DNA of 64,000 nt from DATHZQ01 sp963823505 (GTDB lineage Bacteria > Actinomycetota > Acidimicrobiia > Spongiisociales > UBA5794). Numbering within the stretch: the first letter of the stretch is position 1; the number at the start of each line of letters is the position of its first letter. The notes below the pieces were generated by a model. The model was not told the origin of the DNA. It was given only the letters and a program-made list of their open reading frames with translations, and made no database searches. A program made the translations under genes and the position numbers. Positions 1-8,132 of the stretch are shown here, in pieces. The stretch lies in assembly GCA_963823505.1 (NCBI GenBank), contig CAWGLY010000008.1, positions 1 through 64,000 of the forward strand, read 5' to 3'.

Positions 1-89
1 GGGGTGACGCCGGGTTCACCCCACGATGCTGTTTTCGTTTCCCTGCGGACTGCGATGCTGGCTGCGTTGTCTCACAGAAGGAGCATTTC

Positions 90-614
90 ATGGATGGCGA
101 CAATCTGAGTCTTTTCGTGGCGTCTTATGACGACGCCGACCAGGCAGGCGACGACTTCCGGGCATTGAAGGGTGCCAGGGAGGACGGCCTCGAGGTTGTC
201 GGTGCTGTCGTGATGACCCGCTCGCCGGAAGGCGACGTCGATGTGAAGGAGACGGGTGGCGGTGAGGTTTCCGGCGGTGCCACGCTCGGGGCCGTGGGTG
301 GTCTTGTCGTAGGGCTGTTTGCGCCGCCGCTGCTGCTCTCCACGGCCATTGGCGCCGGGATTGGTGCCGGGATCGGTGAGCTGGTCAAGCGCCACGAGGA
401 GAAGGAGCTCGGAGTCGAGCTCGATGAGTACCTGCCACCGGGGTCCTCTGCCATCGTTGCGGTCGTCGACGACAGATATCTCGATCGTGTCGACAAGGCA
501 GTCTCCAAGGCGACGAAGAAGGTGAGCAAGGCGATCGATTCTGGCGATTACGACAAGATCAAGAAGGCCGTCTTGAGCTCGTCTGCAAAGATCGACGACG
601 CAATCGAATCCTGA
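90..614 (+). CDS. DUF1269-like glycine-zipper stress protein (left copy)
   Basis: A 174-residue protein with an N-terminal alpha/beta segment, a central Gly/Ala-rich hydrophobic hairpin (about residues 69-96, with small-residue glycine-zipper spacing) and a charged helical C-terminus. This resembles the DUF1269 family of presumed membrane-associated general stress proteins; no enzymatic function is known to me. The start is chosen because an AGAAGGAG ribosome binding site lies 7 bases upstream of the ATG. The gene is identical at protein level to the copy at 5529-6053. The family assignment rests on overall pattern, not on a diagnostic motif. Confidence 0.8.
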   Translation: MDGDNLSLFVASYDDADQAGDDFRALKGAREDGLEVVGAVVMTRSPEGDVDVKETGGGEVSGGATLGAVGGLVVGLFAPPLLLSTAIGAGIGAGIGELVKRHEEKELGVELDEYLPPGSSAIVAVVDDRYLDRVDKAVSKATKKVSKAIDSGDYDKIKKAVLSSSAKIDDAIES

Positions 615-711
615 GGTCGCCAGGCCGACACTCGTACTGGCCGACTTGCGCAACCAGGGCGTGATCGACGATCAGGAGTTCGCCGCGCAGAAGGCCCGTG
701 TGCTCGTCTGA
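601..711 (+). pseudogene. SHOCT-domain C-terminal remnant (left copy)
   Basis: In the +1 frame relative to the preceding gene, and overlapping its last codons, about 25 codons read LADLRNQGVIDDQEFAAQKA followed by a few residues and a stop at 709-711. This is the signature of a SHOCT domain (leucine-rich helix, then a G-V-hydrophobic turn, then an EEF-type helix). It has no convincing start or ribosome binding site. It is either a tail lost by frameshift from the stress protein or what is left of a separate downstream SHOCT gene. The same sequence is present in the right copy. Confidence 0.55.
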
Positions 712-926
712 ATTGATCAACGACAGACGCATTCAGCGAGTCACTGTCGGCAACGCCGCAGCGAACCTGGGCGGCGTTGCCGACGGAGTCGGGCGTTGGG
801 TGGCTGCGGGCAAGGTGGTGCGAGTCCGCATGCGAGGGGAGGTGGAGTCCGACTCGACGGTGCGCACATCGTGAGTGCTGAGGCGTGAGGCGGGCGAGGA
901 AGCCGGTCGGAGGAAGCGGACGTTGC

Positions 927-950
927 ATGATTGATACGGATCTCGTATGA
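927..950 (+). other. Possible 7-codon leader ORF before sulP fragment
   Basis: The frame encodes MIDTDLV and its TGA overlaps the ATG of the truncated sulP (947) in an ATGA arrangement. A GGAGGA lies 12 bases upstream of its ATG, while sulP itself has no close ribosome binding site. It is the duplicate of the one at 6366-6389. Confidence 0.35.
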
Positions 951-1114
951 CTGATACCAAGGAAACGCACCCTTCGGGGATAGGGCGGTTGCTGCCGATC
1001 TTGGCGTGGCTGCCGAAGTACGACCGCGCCTGGTTGCGGCCCGATGTCGTAGCCGGGATCACAGTTGCTGCCCTGGTCATCCCCAAGAGGGTCCGTCCAC
1101 TGGCACTGACATGA
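947..1114 (+). pseudogene. Truncated 5' fragment of sulP
   Basis: The first 47 codons match the SulP transporter that starts at 6386. After position 1089 the sequence departs, adding eight unrelated codons and a TGA at 1112-1114 that overlaps the ATG of the antiporter at 1111. The product would lack all but the N-terminus and the beginning of the first membrane segment. It cannot be a transporter, but its promoter and leader may now drive the antiporter by translational coupling. Confidence 0.9.
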
Positions 1115-2628
1115 CAGGAACGAACGAAGCCGAACCCCAGGTCTCCAGTTCGCTGCTTGCTGCTGTCTCAACCGTCGGCGGCATGGTTCTGCTGATTCTT
1201 GCGTCGGTCGCCCTGTTCGGTGAGGGTGCCGAGGATGGACCGTTGCAGGTAGCGATGACCTTGGGGCTGACCCTCGCGCTGGTCGTCGCCATGACCTCGG
1301 GGAACTCCGCGGAAGACTTGGCAGCGGCCATGTCCAAGGGCATCAACTCGGCATTGGGTACGATCTTCGTGCTTCTGGCGGTCGGGGCGCTGATCGGTTC
1401 GCTGTTCTTGTCCGGCACCATCGCGACCGTCATCTACTTCGGAGCGGATCTTGGGACCCCTCAGATCCTGTACATCCTCGTCTTCATCGCCGCGAGCGTT
1501 CTCTCGTATTCGATTGGGAGTTCGTTCACGACGATCGCCGCCGTCGGGCTCCCTTTCGTTGCGTTGGCGCCGGCAATGGGGGTTTCCCCCGTCATCACTG
1601 CCGCGGCGGCTGTGTGTGGTGCGTTCACCGGCGACAGCCTGGGTCGGATCTCGGATACCTTCATCTTGACGGCATCGGTCGTCGGCGTCGAGCCCAAAGC
1701 TCATACCAGAGCGCTGCGGTCGGTGCTGGCACCCGGCTGGATCGCAAGCGCTGCCCTGTTCGTGGTGCTGGGACTGCGCGATGGAAGCACCGCGGGATAC
1801 GACAGCGGGCCAATCCTCGAAGCGATCGAGTCCCAGTTCGCGGTTTCGGTGATCGCGTTCGTTCCGCTGATCATCGTTCTCGTGCTTTCGGCGCGAACTA
1901 CGGCCTTTTTGGCCCTGATGGCCGGGGCGGTGTCTGCGGTGGTGCTGGCGGCATTCATCCAGGGGGATCTGATTAGCGGCATGATGGCCGACGAAGGTCT
2001 CGGGGCGTTCGGTAGTTGGGCCATGCTGTCGCTCGAGTCGCTGGGGAACGGTTTTGGGCTTGCCAGCGGGGTCGAGGAGCTGGATGCGACGTTTACCGGT
2101 GGTGGCGTGGTGTCGATGCTTCCGACGGTGTGGCTCATTCTCGTTGCGGCGGCGTTTGGCGCGCTTGTGGACCACACCGGCATGCTGAGAAGGCTGCTTG
2201 CCCCGCTCCTCTCCTGGGCTCGCGGTGGGGCACGGCTGATCGCCGCCTCCGCCGTCACCGGTATTGGTCTGAACGCAGCGACGGCCGACCCCTACATGTC
2301 GATCATCCTCAGCTCGGCAACCTACCGGGAACGATTTATGCAGGCCCGGCTCGAACCGTATGTCGAATCGGCTTCGATTGCCGGTTCCGGATCGATCTTC
2401 TCACCGCTCATCCCCTGGAACGTTCATGGCGCCTTCGTCGCGGGCACCCTCGGTATCGCCGTCGTGGAATACGCGCAGTACGCCGTGCTCCTCTGGATAA
2501 CACCGATCGTCCTGGTCCTCATCGGTATCGCCAAGTTCAACCGCGATACGATTCCCAGCACGCAACTCGTCGAAGATTCGTACGGAGGTGAACCCAGGGA
2601 ACTGCCCGAACGTCGAACATCGGTCTGA
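1111..2628 (+). CDS. NhaC-family Na+/H+ antiporter-like membrane protein
   Basis: A 505-residue polytopic inner-membrane protein of about 11-12 hydrophobic segments. The block GAFTGDSLGRISDT resembles the conserved GDxxSPLSDT region of NhaC-type sodium/proton antiporters, and the length fits that family; the transported solute cannot be read from sequence. The open frame extends upstream to 1006, but that part is duplicated sulP DNA in another frame. ATG 1111 is therefore preferred; it lies 21 bases after the repeat boundary and overlaps the TGA of the truncated sulP. It lacks a ribosome binding site of its own. The amidohydrolase follows 86 bp downstream, so the pair may act on the same organic substrate. 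Confidence 0.75.
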   Translation: MTGTNEAEPQVSSSLLAAVSTVGGMVLLILASVALFGEGAEDGPLQVAMTLGLTLALVVAMTSGNSAEDLAAAMSKGINSALGTIFVLLAVGALIGSLFLSGTIATVIYFGADLGTPQILYILVFIAASVLSYSIGSSFTTIAAVGLPFVALAPAMGVSPVITAAAAVCGAFTGDSLGRISDTFILTASVVGVEPKAHTRALRSVLAPGWIASAALFVVLGLRDGSTAGYDSGPILEAIESQFAVSVIAFVPLIIVLVLSARTTAFLALMAGAVSAVVLAAFIQGDLISGMMADEGLGAFGSWAMLSLESLGNGFGLASGVEELDATFTGGGVVSMLPTVWLILVAAAFGALVDHTGMLRRLLAPLLSWARGGARLIAASAVTGIGLNAATADPYMSIILSSATYRERFMQARLEPYVESASIAGSGSIFSPLIPWNVHGAFVAGTLGIAVVEYAQYAVLLWITPIVLVLIGIAKFNRDTIPSTQLVEDSYGGEPRELPERRTSV

Positions 2629-2714
2629 CGTCCGACCAGGACGACAGCGGTAGCAGGAACCTGCTTCAGCAAAGCGCGACAAACGAAAACCCGGCAACCA
2701 AGCGAGGTACGCGA

Positions 2715-4223
2715 ATGTCAAATGAACACTACGACCTGGTCATCACCGGTGGCAGGGTGATCGATCCTGAGACCGGCCTCGATGCGCTGCGCAATGTTGG
2801 CATCGTTGGCGACAAGATCGTTGCCGTCACCGATGGTGAAATCGCCGGAACCGAAACCATTGACGCCACTGGTCACGTGGTCTGCCCGGGCTTCATGGAC
2901 ATGCACCACCACAATGCGGGGTACCCGTTCGGTCAGAAGCTGGCCCTGAGGGATGGGGTGACGACGCCCATGGAGCTCGAGATGGGGGTCTATCCGGTCA
3001 AGGACTGGTACGACGCACTGGACGGCAAATCGCGCACCAACTACGGAGCTTCTGTCGGCTCGATCCCAATCCGTGAGAACATCCTGAACCCGGACTACAC
3101 CGAGTTGTTCCACGGCGACATGCTCCTCGACGCTCTCGGCGACCCCAAAGAGTCGCGCACGACGATGAAGTGGTCGAAGGACCATGCGACCCCGGAGCAG
3201 ATCGAGCAGTTCGAGAGACTGATCGAAGAGGGCCTCCGGGAGGGTTCCATCGGAGTCGGGCATGCAGTCGGCTATATGACGGCCGGTTGCTCTCAGCAAG
3301 AGTCCGTGATCGTTCAGAAGCTTGCCGGGAAGTACGGCCAATCGTCGTTCGTCCACGCCCGGTTCTCGAGCCAGATGGCACCGACCAGCGGGCTGCTTGC
3401 GCTCTTCGAGATGATGGCCCCGCAGGAGGTGTACGGCGGCGGGATCGTGTTCCAACACATGTCGGCCCAAACACTGCGGGACACGAAAACGGCACTGGGG
3501 TTGCTCGATGACGCAAGGGCGAAGGGTATCCACGTCCTGGCCGAGCTCTACCCGTACGACTACGGCGCAAGCGTCGTGTGCGCTGACTATTTGGTTCCGG
3601 AGAACTACGGACCCAACATGGGCCGGAGCTACAAGGAGATCATCGAGACCTCGACGCTGACGCCGCTGACGAAGGACCGGTACGACGAACTGGTGAAGAC
3701 CAGCCCGATGACCTCGATCATGTTCTACAACGCCCAGGAGGCGGATGTCCTGAACGGCTTGGCGCACCCGTCGTCGGTCGTGGGCAGTGACGCGTTCCCA
3801 TACACCGTTCGCGAGACCGGGAAGCTGGCGATCGACTGGGATACAGCCTTCGACTCGGTCAACGGTCACCCCCGCGGCGCTGGCACGCATGCTCGTATGC
3901 TCGCCCTGGTGCGTGAGAAGAAGGTCGACATCCCGCTCTCGCTCGCCATCTCCAAGATGACCTACATGATCGCGAGCTACCTGGAGGACAACGGTGTTCC
4001 GCAGATGGCGAACAAGGGTCGTATCCAGGCGGGGAAGGATGCGGACATCACGATCTTCGACCCAGCGACCGTGAAGGACATCGCCACGATGCAGGATGGT
4101 GGCCTTCCCTCGACCGGCATCCCGTATGTGCTGGTCAACGGCACCGTCATGGTGAAAGACTCCGAGACGGTCGATGGAGTATTCCCCGGCAAACCCGTGC
4201 GCGGCAGCGGCACTGGATCGTGA
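2715..4223 (+). CDS. D-aminoacylase-like amidohydrolase
   Basis: A 502-residue cytoplasmic metal-dependent hydrolase of the amidohydrolase superfamily, closest in layout to N-acyl-D-amino-acid deacylases. The N-terminal LVITGGRVIDPETG opening is typical. Metal ligands are the D-x-H-x-H cluster at residues 62-66, later histidines in FVHARF and VFQHMS, and the aspartate in VGSDAFPY. The C-terminal GRIQAGKDADITIFDP strand is the usual composite-sandwich closing motif. Substrate is unknown: N-acyl-D-amino acids, hydantoin-like or other cyclic amides are possible. It follows the antiporter gene closely, so co-transcription is likely. Confidence 0.8.
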   Translation: MSNEHYDLVITGGRVIDPETGLDALRNVGIVGDKIVAVTDGEIAGTETIDATGHVVCPGFMDMHHHNAGYPFGQKLALRDGVTTPMELEMGVYPVKDWYDALDGKSRTNYGASVGSIPIRENILNPDYTELFHGDMLLDALGDPKESRTTMKWSKDHATPEQIEQFERLIEEGLREGSIGVGHAVGYMTAGCSQQESVIVQKLAGKYGQSSFVHARFSSQMAPTSGLLALFEMMAPQEVYGGGIVFQHMSAQTLRDTKTALGLLDDARAKGIHVLAELYPYDYGASVVCADYLVPENYGPNMGRSYKEIIETSTLTPLTKDRYDELVKTSPMTSIMFYNAQEADVLNGLAHPSSVVGSDAFPYTVRETGKLAIDWDTAFDSVNGHPRGAGTHARMLALVREKKVDIPLSLAISKMTYMIASYLEDNGVPQMANKGRIQAGKDADITIFDPATVKDIATMQDGGLPSTGIPYVLVNGTVMVKDSETVDGVFPGKPVRGSGTGS

Positions 4224-4352
4224 AGGCGGACACGGGGGTCTAATGACAACATTCCGACGAGCGGCGGGGGGCCAAGAAACCTCGGCATTGGCCCATGGCG
4301 CACCACCACCCATCGGTGTCGGCGCCGCGGTCATTCTGGTGCCCCTCGCCGC

Positions 4353-5063
4353 ATGATGGATGTCTTGTCAGTTCTCGCACAGGCCAGCGACGCGGAGCAA
4401 ACCGTCAAGGAAGCTCTTGGCATTCTCCAGACCGTCATGGAGTATGCCGGCACGATCGCCTTCGCCATCTCCGCAGCCCTCGCCGCCGGCCGAAAGAGGA
4501 TGGACTATGTCGGCGTCGTCATCCTGGGAAGTATCGTCGCCGTCGGCGGTGGCACGATTCGTGACCTGATTGTCGGGGTGCCGGTGTTCTGGATCGATGA
4601 CCCGACCTATCTCATCGTTGCATCCCTCACCGCTCTCGCCACGATCCCGCTCACCAAGACTGGCACGCTCGACCAGCTCCGCAGATTCAGGCTCATCCGG
4701 ATCTCCGACGCAGCCGGGATGGCGCTGTTCGTCGTCACCGGCACCAACGTCGCTCTCGCCGCCGGAGCCAACCATCTCGCCGCGGCAATCGTTGGCGTGA
4801 TTTCGGGCGTCGGCGGCGGAATCCTCCGTGATGTGCTGGCCAACGACACTCCAGATGTCCTCGTCGGAGGCCAGTTCTACGCTACGGCCGCTTTCCTGGG
4901 TGCAGCCTCTTACGTCTTGTTGCTTCAGGTGCCGATCTCCAACGTCCTTGTCTTCTGGATCCCGATCGTCGTCATCTTCGGCATCCGTTCAGCATCCCTC
5001 TACTACGGCTGGGGCGTTCCGACATTCGAAATCGACGGAGACAACTCCGCCGCACGGTCCTGA
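4353..5063 (+). CDS. TRIC-type cation channel family protein (UPF0126)
   Basis: A 236-residue membrane protein with two homologous halves. Each half has membrane helices with a glycine-rich motif: GGGTIRD in the first repeat (about residues 65-71) and GGGILRD in the second (about 154-160). This duplicated GGG-x-x-RD signature is characteristic of the bacterial TRIC/UPF0126 family, trimeric monovalent-cation channels. Two adjacent ATGs open the gene (4353 and 4356). It is the last gene of the block between the two repeats and lies 129 bp after the amidohydrolase. Confidence 0.88.
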   Translation: MMDVLSVLAQASDAEQTVKEALGILQTVMEYAGTIAFAISAALAAGRKRMDYVGVVILGSIVAVGGGTIRDLIVGVPVFWIDDPTYLIVASLTALATIPLTKTGTLDQLRRFRLIRISDAAGMALFVVTGTNVALAAGANHLAAAIVGVISGVGGGILRDVLANDTPDVLVGGQFYATAAFLGAASYVLLLQVPISNVLVFWIPIVVIFGIRSASLYYGWGVPTFEIDGDNSAARS

Positions 5064-5301
5064 CCGCGTCTGAAGGACCGAGCCGCCTATCGGCGGCCGA
5101 CGATGAACGGAACCGAATGACGTCGGCGTCCCGGCCAGCGCCGGCCCCGTTTCGCGGTTCCCGCCGCCGGGTGGATCTGATGATGCGCTTCCCGCGTCAC
5201 GACGGACCGACCAAGAAACGACCCAGAGATTCCGGCCCGAACTCTGAAACAGTCTGATAATGAGACGCCAAAGCCCCCTGCGGCACTGCAAGGGGTTTCG
5301 G
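5064..5301. other. Non-coding stretch before tRNA remnant
   Basis: Apart from the stem-loop at 5270-5299 I see nothing coding here. Open frames on both strands have no family resemblance and lack ribosome binding sites. Confidence 0.5.
5270..5299 (-). terminator. Stem-loop after the tRNA-Arg remnant
   Basis: On the minus strand CCCCTTGC pairs with GCAGGGGG (8 bp, one G-T pair) around a 6-base loop, followed by CTTTGG. It lies directly beyond the CCA end of the tRNA remnant and is most simply the terminator of the former tRNA gene. Confidence 0.6.
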
Positions 5302-5346
5302 TGGCACGCCCGGAGCGACTCGAACCCCCAACCTTCTGATCCGTAG
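5302..5346 (-). pseudogene. 3' portion of a tRNA-Arg gene (putative att core)
   Basis: On the minus strand the sequence from CTACGGATCAG through GGGGGTTCGAGTC to GGGCGTGCCA matches the anticodon-loop-to-CCA half of tRNA-Arg(ACG). The 5' half (acceptor strand and D arm) is missing: upstream sequence is not tRNA-like. One T-stem pair is mismatched. A half tRNA of this kind is the usual product of tyrosine-integrase recombination into a tRNA 3' end, so I read it as an attachment-site core. Confidence 0.75.
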
Positions 5347-5369
5347 ATCTCCAAGCCGTGTTCGTGAGC

Positions 5370-5395
5370 GTCCACAGCCGTCCACGGGAGTCCAC
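5370..5395. promoter_or_regulatory. Three GTCCAC repeats at 10-bp pitch
   Basis: GTCCAC occurs at 5370, 5380 and 5390, exactly one helical turn apart, just outside the tRNA-Arg remnant. Same-face repeats beside an att core resemble integrase arm-type binding sites. No integrase gene is in the window. Confidence 0.45.
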
Positions 5396-5528
5396 AGAGA
5401 ACGGCTCCCAGCCCGGCCTTCCTTGGCGGGTTTCACCCTGGGGTGACGCCGGGTTCACCCCACGATGCTGTTTTCGTTTCCCTGCGGACTGCGATGCTGG
5501 CTGCGTTGTCTCACAGAAGGAGCATTTC

Positions 5529-6053
5529 ATGGATGGCGACAATCTGAGTCTTTTCGTGGCGTCTTATGACGACGCCGACCAGGCAGGCGACGACTTCCGG
5601 GCATTGAAGGGTGCCAGGGAGGACGGCCTCGAGGTTGTTGGTGCTGTCGTGATGACCCGCTCGCCGGAAGGCGACGTCGATGTGAAGGAGACGGGTGGCG
5701 GTGAGGTTTCCGGCGGTGCCACGCTCGGGGCCGTGGGTGGTCTTGTCGTAGGGCTGTTTGCGCCGCCGCTGCTGCTCTCCACGGCCATTGGCGCCGGGAT
5801 TGGTGCCGGGATCGGTGAGCTGGTCAAGCGCCACGAGGAGAAGGAGCTCGGAGTCGAGCTCGATGAGTACCTGCCACCGGGGTCCTCTGCCATCGTTGCG
5901 GTCGTCGACGACAGATATCTCGATCGTGTCGACAAGGCAGTCTCCAAGGCGACGAAGAAGGTGAGCAAGGCGATCGATTCTGGCGATTACGACAAGATCA
6001 AGAAGGCCGTCTTGAGCTCGTCTGCAAAGATCGACGACGCAATCGAATCCTGA
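5529..6053 (+). CDS. DUF1269-like glycine-zipper stress protein (right copy)
   Basis: This is the duplicate of the gene at 90-614, identical in protein sequence (174 residues). The frame is open further upstream to 5358, but the ATG at 5529 has an AGAAGGAG ribosome binding site at the proper distance and lies in the same place relative to the repeat as the left copy. The central small-residue hydrophobic hairpin suggests membrane association. It is followed by the SHOCT remnant and then sulP. Function is unknown. Confidence 0.8.
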   Translation: MDGDNLSLFVASYDDADQAGDDFRALKGAREDGLEVVGAVVMTRSPEGDVDVKETGGGEVSGGATLGAVGGLVVGLFAPPLLLSTAIGAGIGAGIGELVKRHEEKELGVELDEYLPPGSSAIVAVVDDRYLDRVDKAVSKATKKVSKAIDSGDYDKIKKAVLSSSAKIDDAIES

Positions 6054-6150
6054 GGTCGCCAGGCCGACACTCGTACTGGCCGACTTGCGCAACCAGGGCG
6101 TGATCGACGATCAGGAGTTCGCCGCGCAGAAGGCCCGTGTGCTCGTCTGA
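6040..6150 (+). pseudogene. SHOCT-domain C-terminal remnant (right copy)
   Basis: Identical to the fragment at 601-711: a SHOCT-like helix-turn-helix segment in the +1 frame relative to the upstream gene, ending in TGA at 6148-6150. It has no start signal of its own. Confidence 0.55.
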
Positions 6151-6365
6151 ATTGATCAACGACAGACGCATTCAGCGAGTCACTGTCGGCAACGCCGCAG
6201 CGAACCTGGGCGGCGTTGCCGACGGAGTCGGGCGTTGGGTGGCTGCGGGCAAGGTGGTGCGAGTCCGCATGCGAGGGGAGGTGGAGTCCGACTCGACGGT
6301 GCGCACATCGTGAGTGCTGAGGCGTGAGGCGGGCGAGGAAGCCGGTCGGAGGAAGCGGACGTTGC

Positions 6366-6389
6366 ATGATTGATACGGATCTCGTATGA
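6366..6389 (+). promoter_or_regulatory. Possible 7-codon leader ORF overlapping sulP start
   Basis: The frame encodes MIDTDLV. Its stop TGA (6387-6389) overlaps the sulP ATG (6386) as ATGA, and the only purine-rich ribosome binding site nearby (GGAGGA, 6348-6353) precedes the leader, 12 bases from its ATG. A short inverted repeat ATACG / CGTAT (6373-6387) covers the overlap. Translational coupling is the simplest reading. Confidence 0.35.
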
Positions 6390-8092
6390 CTGATACCAAG
6401 GAAACGCACCCTTCGGGGATAGGGCGGTTGCTGCCGATCTTGGCGTGGCTGCCGAAGTACGACCGCGCCTGGTTGCGGCCCGATGTCGTAGCCGGGATCA
6501 CAGTTGCTGCCCTGGTCATCCCCAAGAGCCTCGGCTACGCCGGCATCGCAGGGGTACCAATCCAGAACGGCCTCTATGCGGCTGGCGCCGGGGCGCTGAT
6601 CTATGCCATCTTCGGCACCTCCCGGCAGGTGGCGACCGGACCGAGCTCAGCGCTGGCGGCGGTAGCGGCGAGCGCCCTGGTTGCGGCAGGCGTTTCGGAC
6701 GAAGGAGACGCTACGGCGCTGGTGGCCGCCATCGCCTTGGGCTCGGGTCTCTTGTATCTGTTGCTGGCGGTCCTCCGTATGGGCTGGATCTCGCAGTTCC
6801 TGTCGAAGGCGGTGGTTTTGGGCTTCCTGTTCGGCGCAGCGATCGAGGTCGTCGTCGGCGAGCTTCCCAAGCTGACCGGTACCGAGGCCGTGGGTGACAA
6901 TTCGTGGCAGAAGCTGTTCGACTGGTTTGGTTCGCTGGACGGGACGGACTTCAGCACCCTCGTGGTGGGTCTCGTGGCCCTGGCAGTGATCCTCGCGCTG
7001 CGTTTTTCGGCGCCGAAGGTGCCCGGTGCGCTCGTGCTGGTCGTGGGCGGACTGGTGGCATCGGCGATGCTCGGACTCGGTGACGAGGGAGTGGCACTGG
7101 TGGGAGATGTCCCGAGTGGCCTCCCTTCGTTCGGCGTGCCGGATCTCGATGTGGTGTCGGACAACTTGGCGACGATCGGGCTCGCGTCGATTGCGCTGCT
7201 CCTGATCGGCTTCTCGCAGACGGCGGCAGATTCGCGAACGTTTGCGACCAAGCACGGCTACCGGGTCGACATCAACCAGGAGTCGGTAGCTCAGGGCATG
7301 GCGAACATTGGTGCCGGTCTCGCCCAGGGCATCCCGGTCGCAACGAGTCTTTCGTCGAGTTCGCTCAACGATGCCTCCGGAGCCAAGACCCAGGTGGCAT
7401 CGCTCGTGACCGGGGCGACGGTGGTGTTGACCATGGTTGCGCTTGCATCGCTGTTTTCCGATCTGCCTACGCCCGTCCTGTCCGCCATCATCATCGATGC
7501 CGTTGTGTTCGGAATGATGGACGTGGCTGGCCTGCGACGGCTGTTCCGGGTCAAGCGCTCGGACTTCTGGATTGCCATCGCCGCGATCCTCGGGGTGGTC
7601 GGTGCCGGAGTCCTCAACGGAGTGATCATCGGCATCGTCCTCTCGATCATCTGGCTGGTCTACGTGAATGCGACGCCACAGACGCCCGAGCTGGGGCGCC
7701 AGCCCAACACCCAAGTCTTCTGGTCCGTCGAGGAGCACCCCGACGCCGAGATCGAGCCAGACGTGCTCGTGATGCGATTCGACGGCGGTCTCTACTTCGT
7801 CACGGCCGACGCACTCGAAGACGGGCTCCGCAACGCCCTCGAGAAGAGAGACCACCCGGTCGGGACCATTGTGATCTCGTTCGAGGGCGTCGACTTCATC
7901 GACTCGCAGGGGTCTTCGAAGCTGCACGAGGTGCTCAACCTCACCGACCAAGCCGGGATGGCGGTCTCCTTGGCGAGACTCAAGCCACAGATCCGCCAAG
8001 TGCTGGACGCAGACGGCGTCGTGGCGCGACTCGGTGAAGGCCGGATCTTCGGCGACATCGACCAGGCCGTCCGGGCGTCTCACCAGCGCTGA
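6386..8092 (+). CDS. SulP-family inorganic anion transporter with STAS domain
   Basis: A 568-residue secondary transporter of the SulP/SLC26 family, acting in the cytoplasmic membrane on sulfate, bicarbonate or a similar anion; specificity cannot be told from sequence. The N-terminal membrane domain (about 20-430) has the family opening PDVVAGITVAALVIPKSLGYAGIAG, seen here at residues 33-57, then the GTSRQVATGPSS turn. The C-terminal STAS domain (about 450-560) contains the strand-turn DFIDSQGSSKL, where the usual serine of DSSG is replaced by glutamine. Start codon choice rests on the leader overlap described at 6366. The first 143 bp are duplicated at 947-1089. Confidence 0.92.
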   Translation: MTDTKETHPSGIGRLLPILAWLPKYDRAWLRPDVVAGITVAALVIPKSLGYAGIAGVPIQNGLYAAGAGALIYAIFGTSRQVATGPSSALAAVAASALVAAGVSDEGDATALVAAIALGSGLLYLLLAVLRMGWISQFLSKAVVLGFLFGAAIEVVVGELPKLTGTEAVGDNSWQKLFDWFGSLDGTDFSTLVVGLVALAVILALRFSAPKVPGALVLVVGGLVASAMLGLGDEGVALVGDVPSGLPSFGVPDLDVVSDNLATIGLASIALLLIGFSQTAADSRTFATKHGYRVDINQESVAQGMANIGAGLAQGIPVATSLSSSSLNDASGAKTQVASLVTGATVVLTMVALASLFSDLPTPVLSAIIIDAVVFGMMDVAGLRRLFRVKRSDFWIAIAAILGVVGAGVLNGVIIGIVLSIIWLVYVNATPQTPELGRQPNTQVFWSVEEHPDAEIEPDVLVMRFDGGLYFVTADALEDGLRNALEKRDHPVGTIVISFEGVDFIDSQGSSKLHEVLNLTDQAGMAVSLARLKPQIRQVLDADGVVARLGEGRIFGDIDQAVRASHQR

Positions 8093-8132
8093 CCAGGCCG
8101 ATGCCTTGCGACGAAAGCTCGGGTCTCAGGCC

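Larger units (their letters stand above)
1..1089. repeat. Left copy of 1,089-bp near-perfect direct repeat
   Basis: This stretch is repeated at 5440-6528 in the same orientation. I see one difference, C at 200 against T at 5639, which is silent in the stress-protein gene. Identity stops after position 1089, where the left copy runs into the antiporter gene and the right copy continues into the rest of sulP. The left end may extend beyond the window. The repeat carries a 7-bp stem-loop (1-22), the stress-protein gene, a SHOCT fragment and the first 143 bp of sulP. Such identity implies a very recent event or an assembly artefact. Confidence 0.97.
5440..6528. repeat. Right copy of 1,089-bp direct repeat
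   Basis: This duplicates 1-1089 with one mismatch (T at 5639). The right copy continues without a break into the complete sulP gene, so it appears to be the ancestral context on that side. It begins with the stem GGGGTGA / TCACCCC (5440-5461). Confidence 0.97.

Noticed and set aside
712..946. Short open frame between the SHOCT remnant and sulP
   Set aside because: About 50 codons without a start signal or recognisable family; kept as non-coding.
2413..2426. TGGAACGTTCATGG inside the antiporter gene as a seventh LacI site
   Set aside because: Only one half-site is intact and it lies within coding DNA far from the regulon, so it is a chance match.
2718..4334. 538-codon minus-strand frame opposite the amidohydrolase gene
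   Set aside because: It is dominated by His, Arg and Val from the high-GC complement and has no family match, while the plus strand encodes a clear enzyme.
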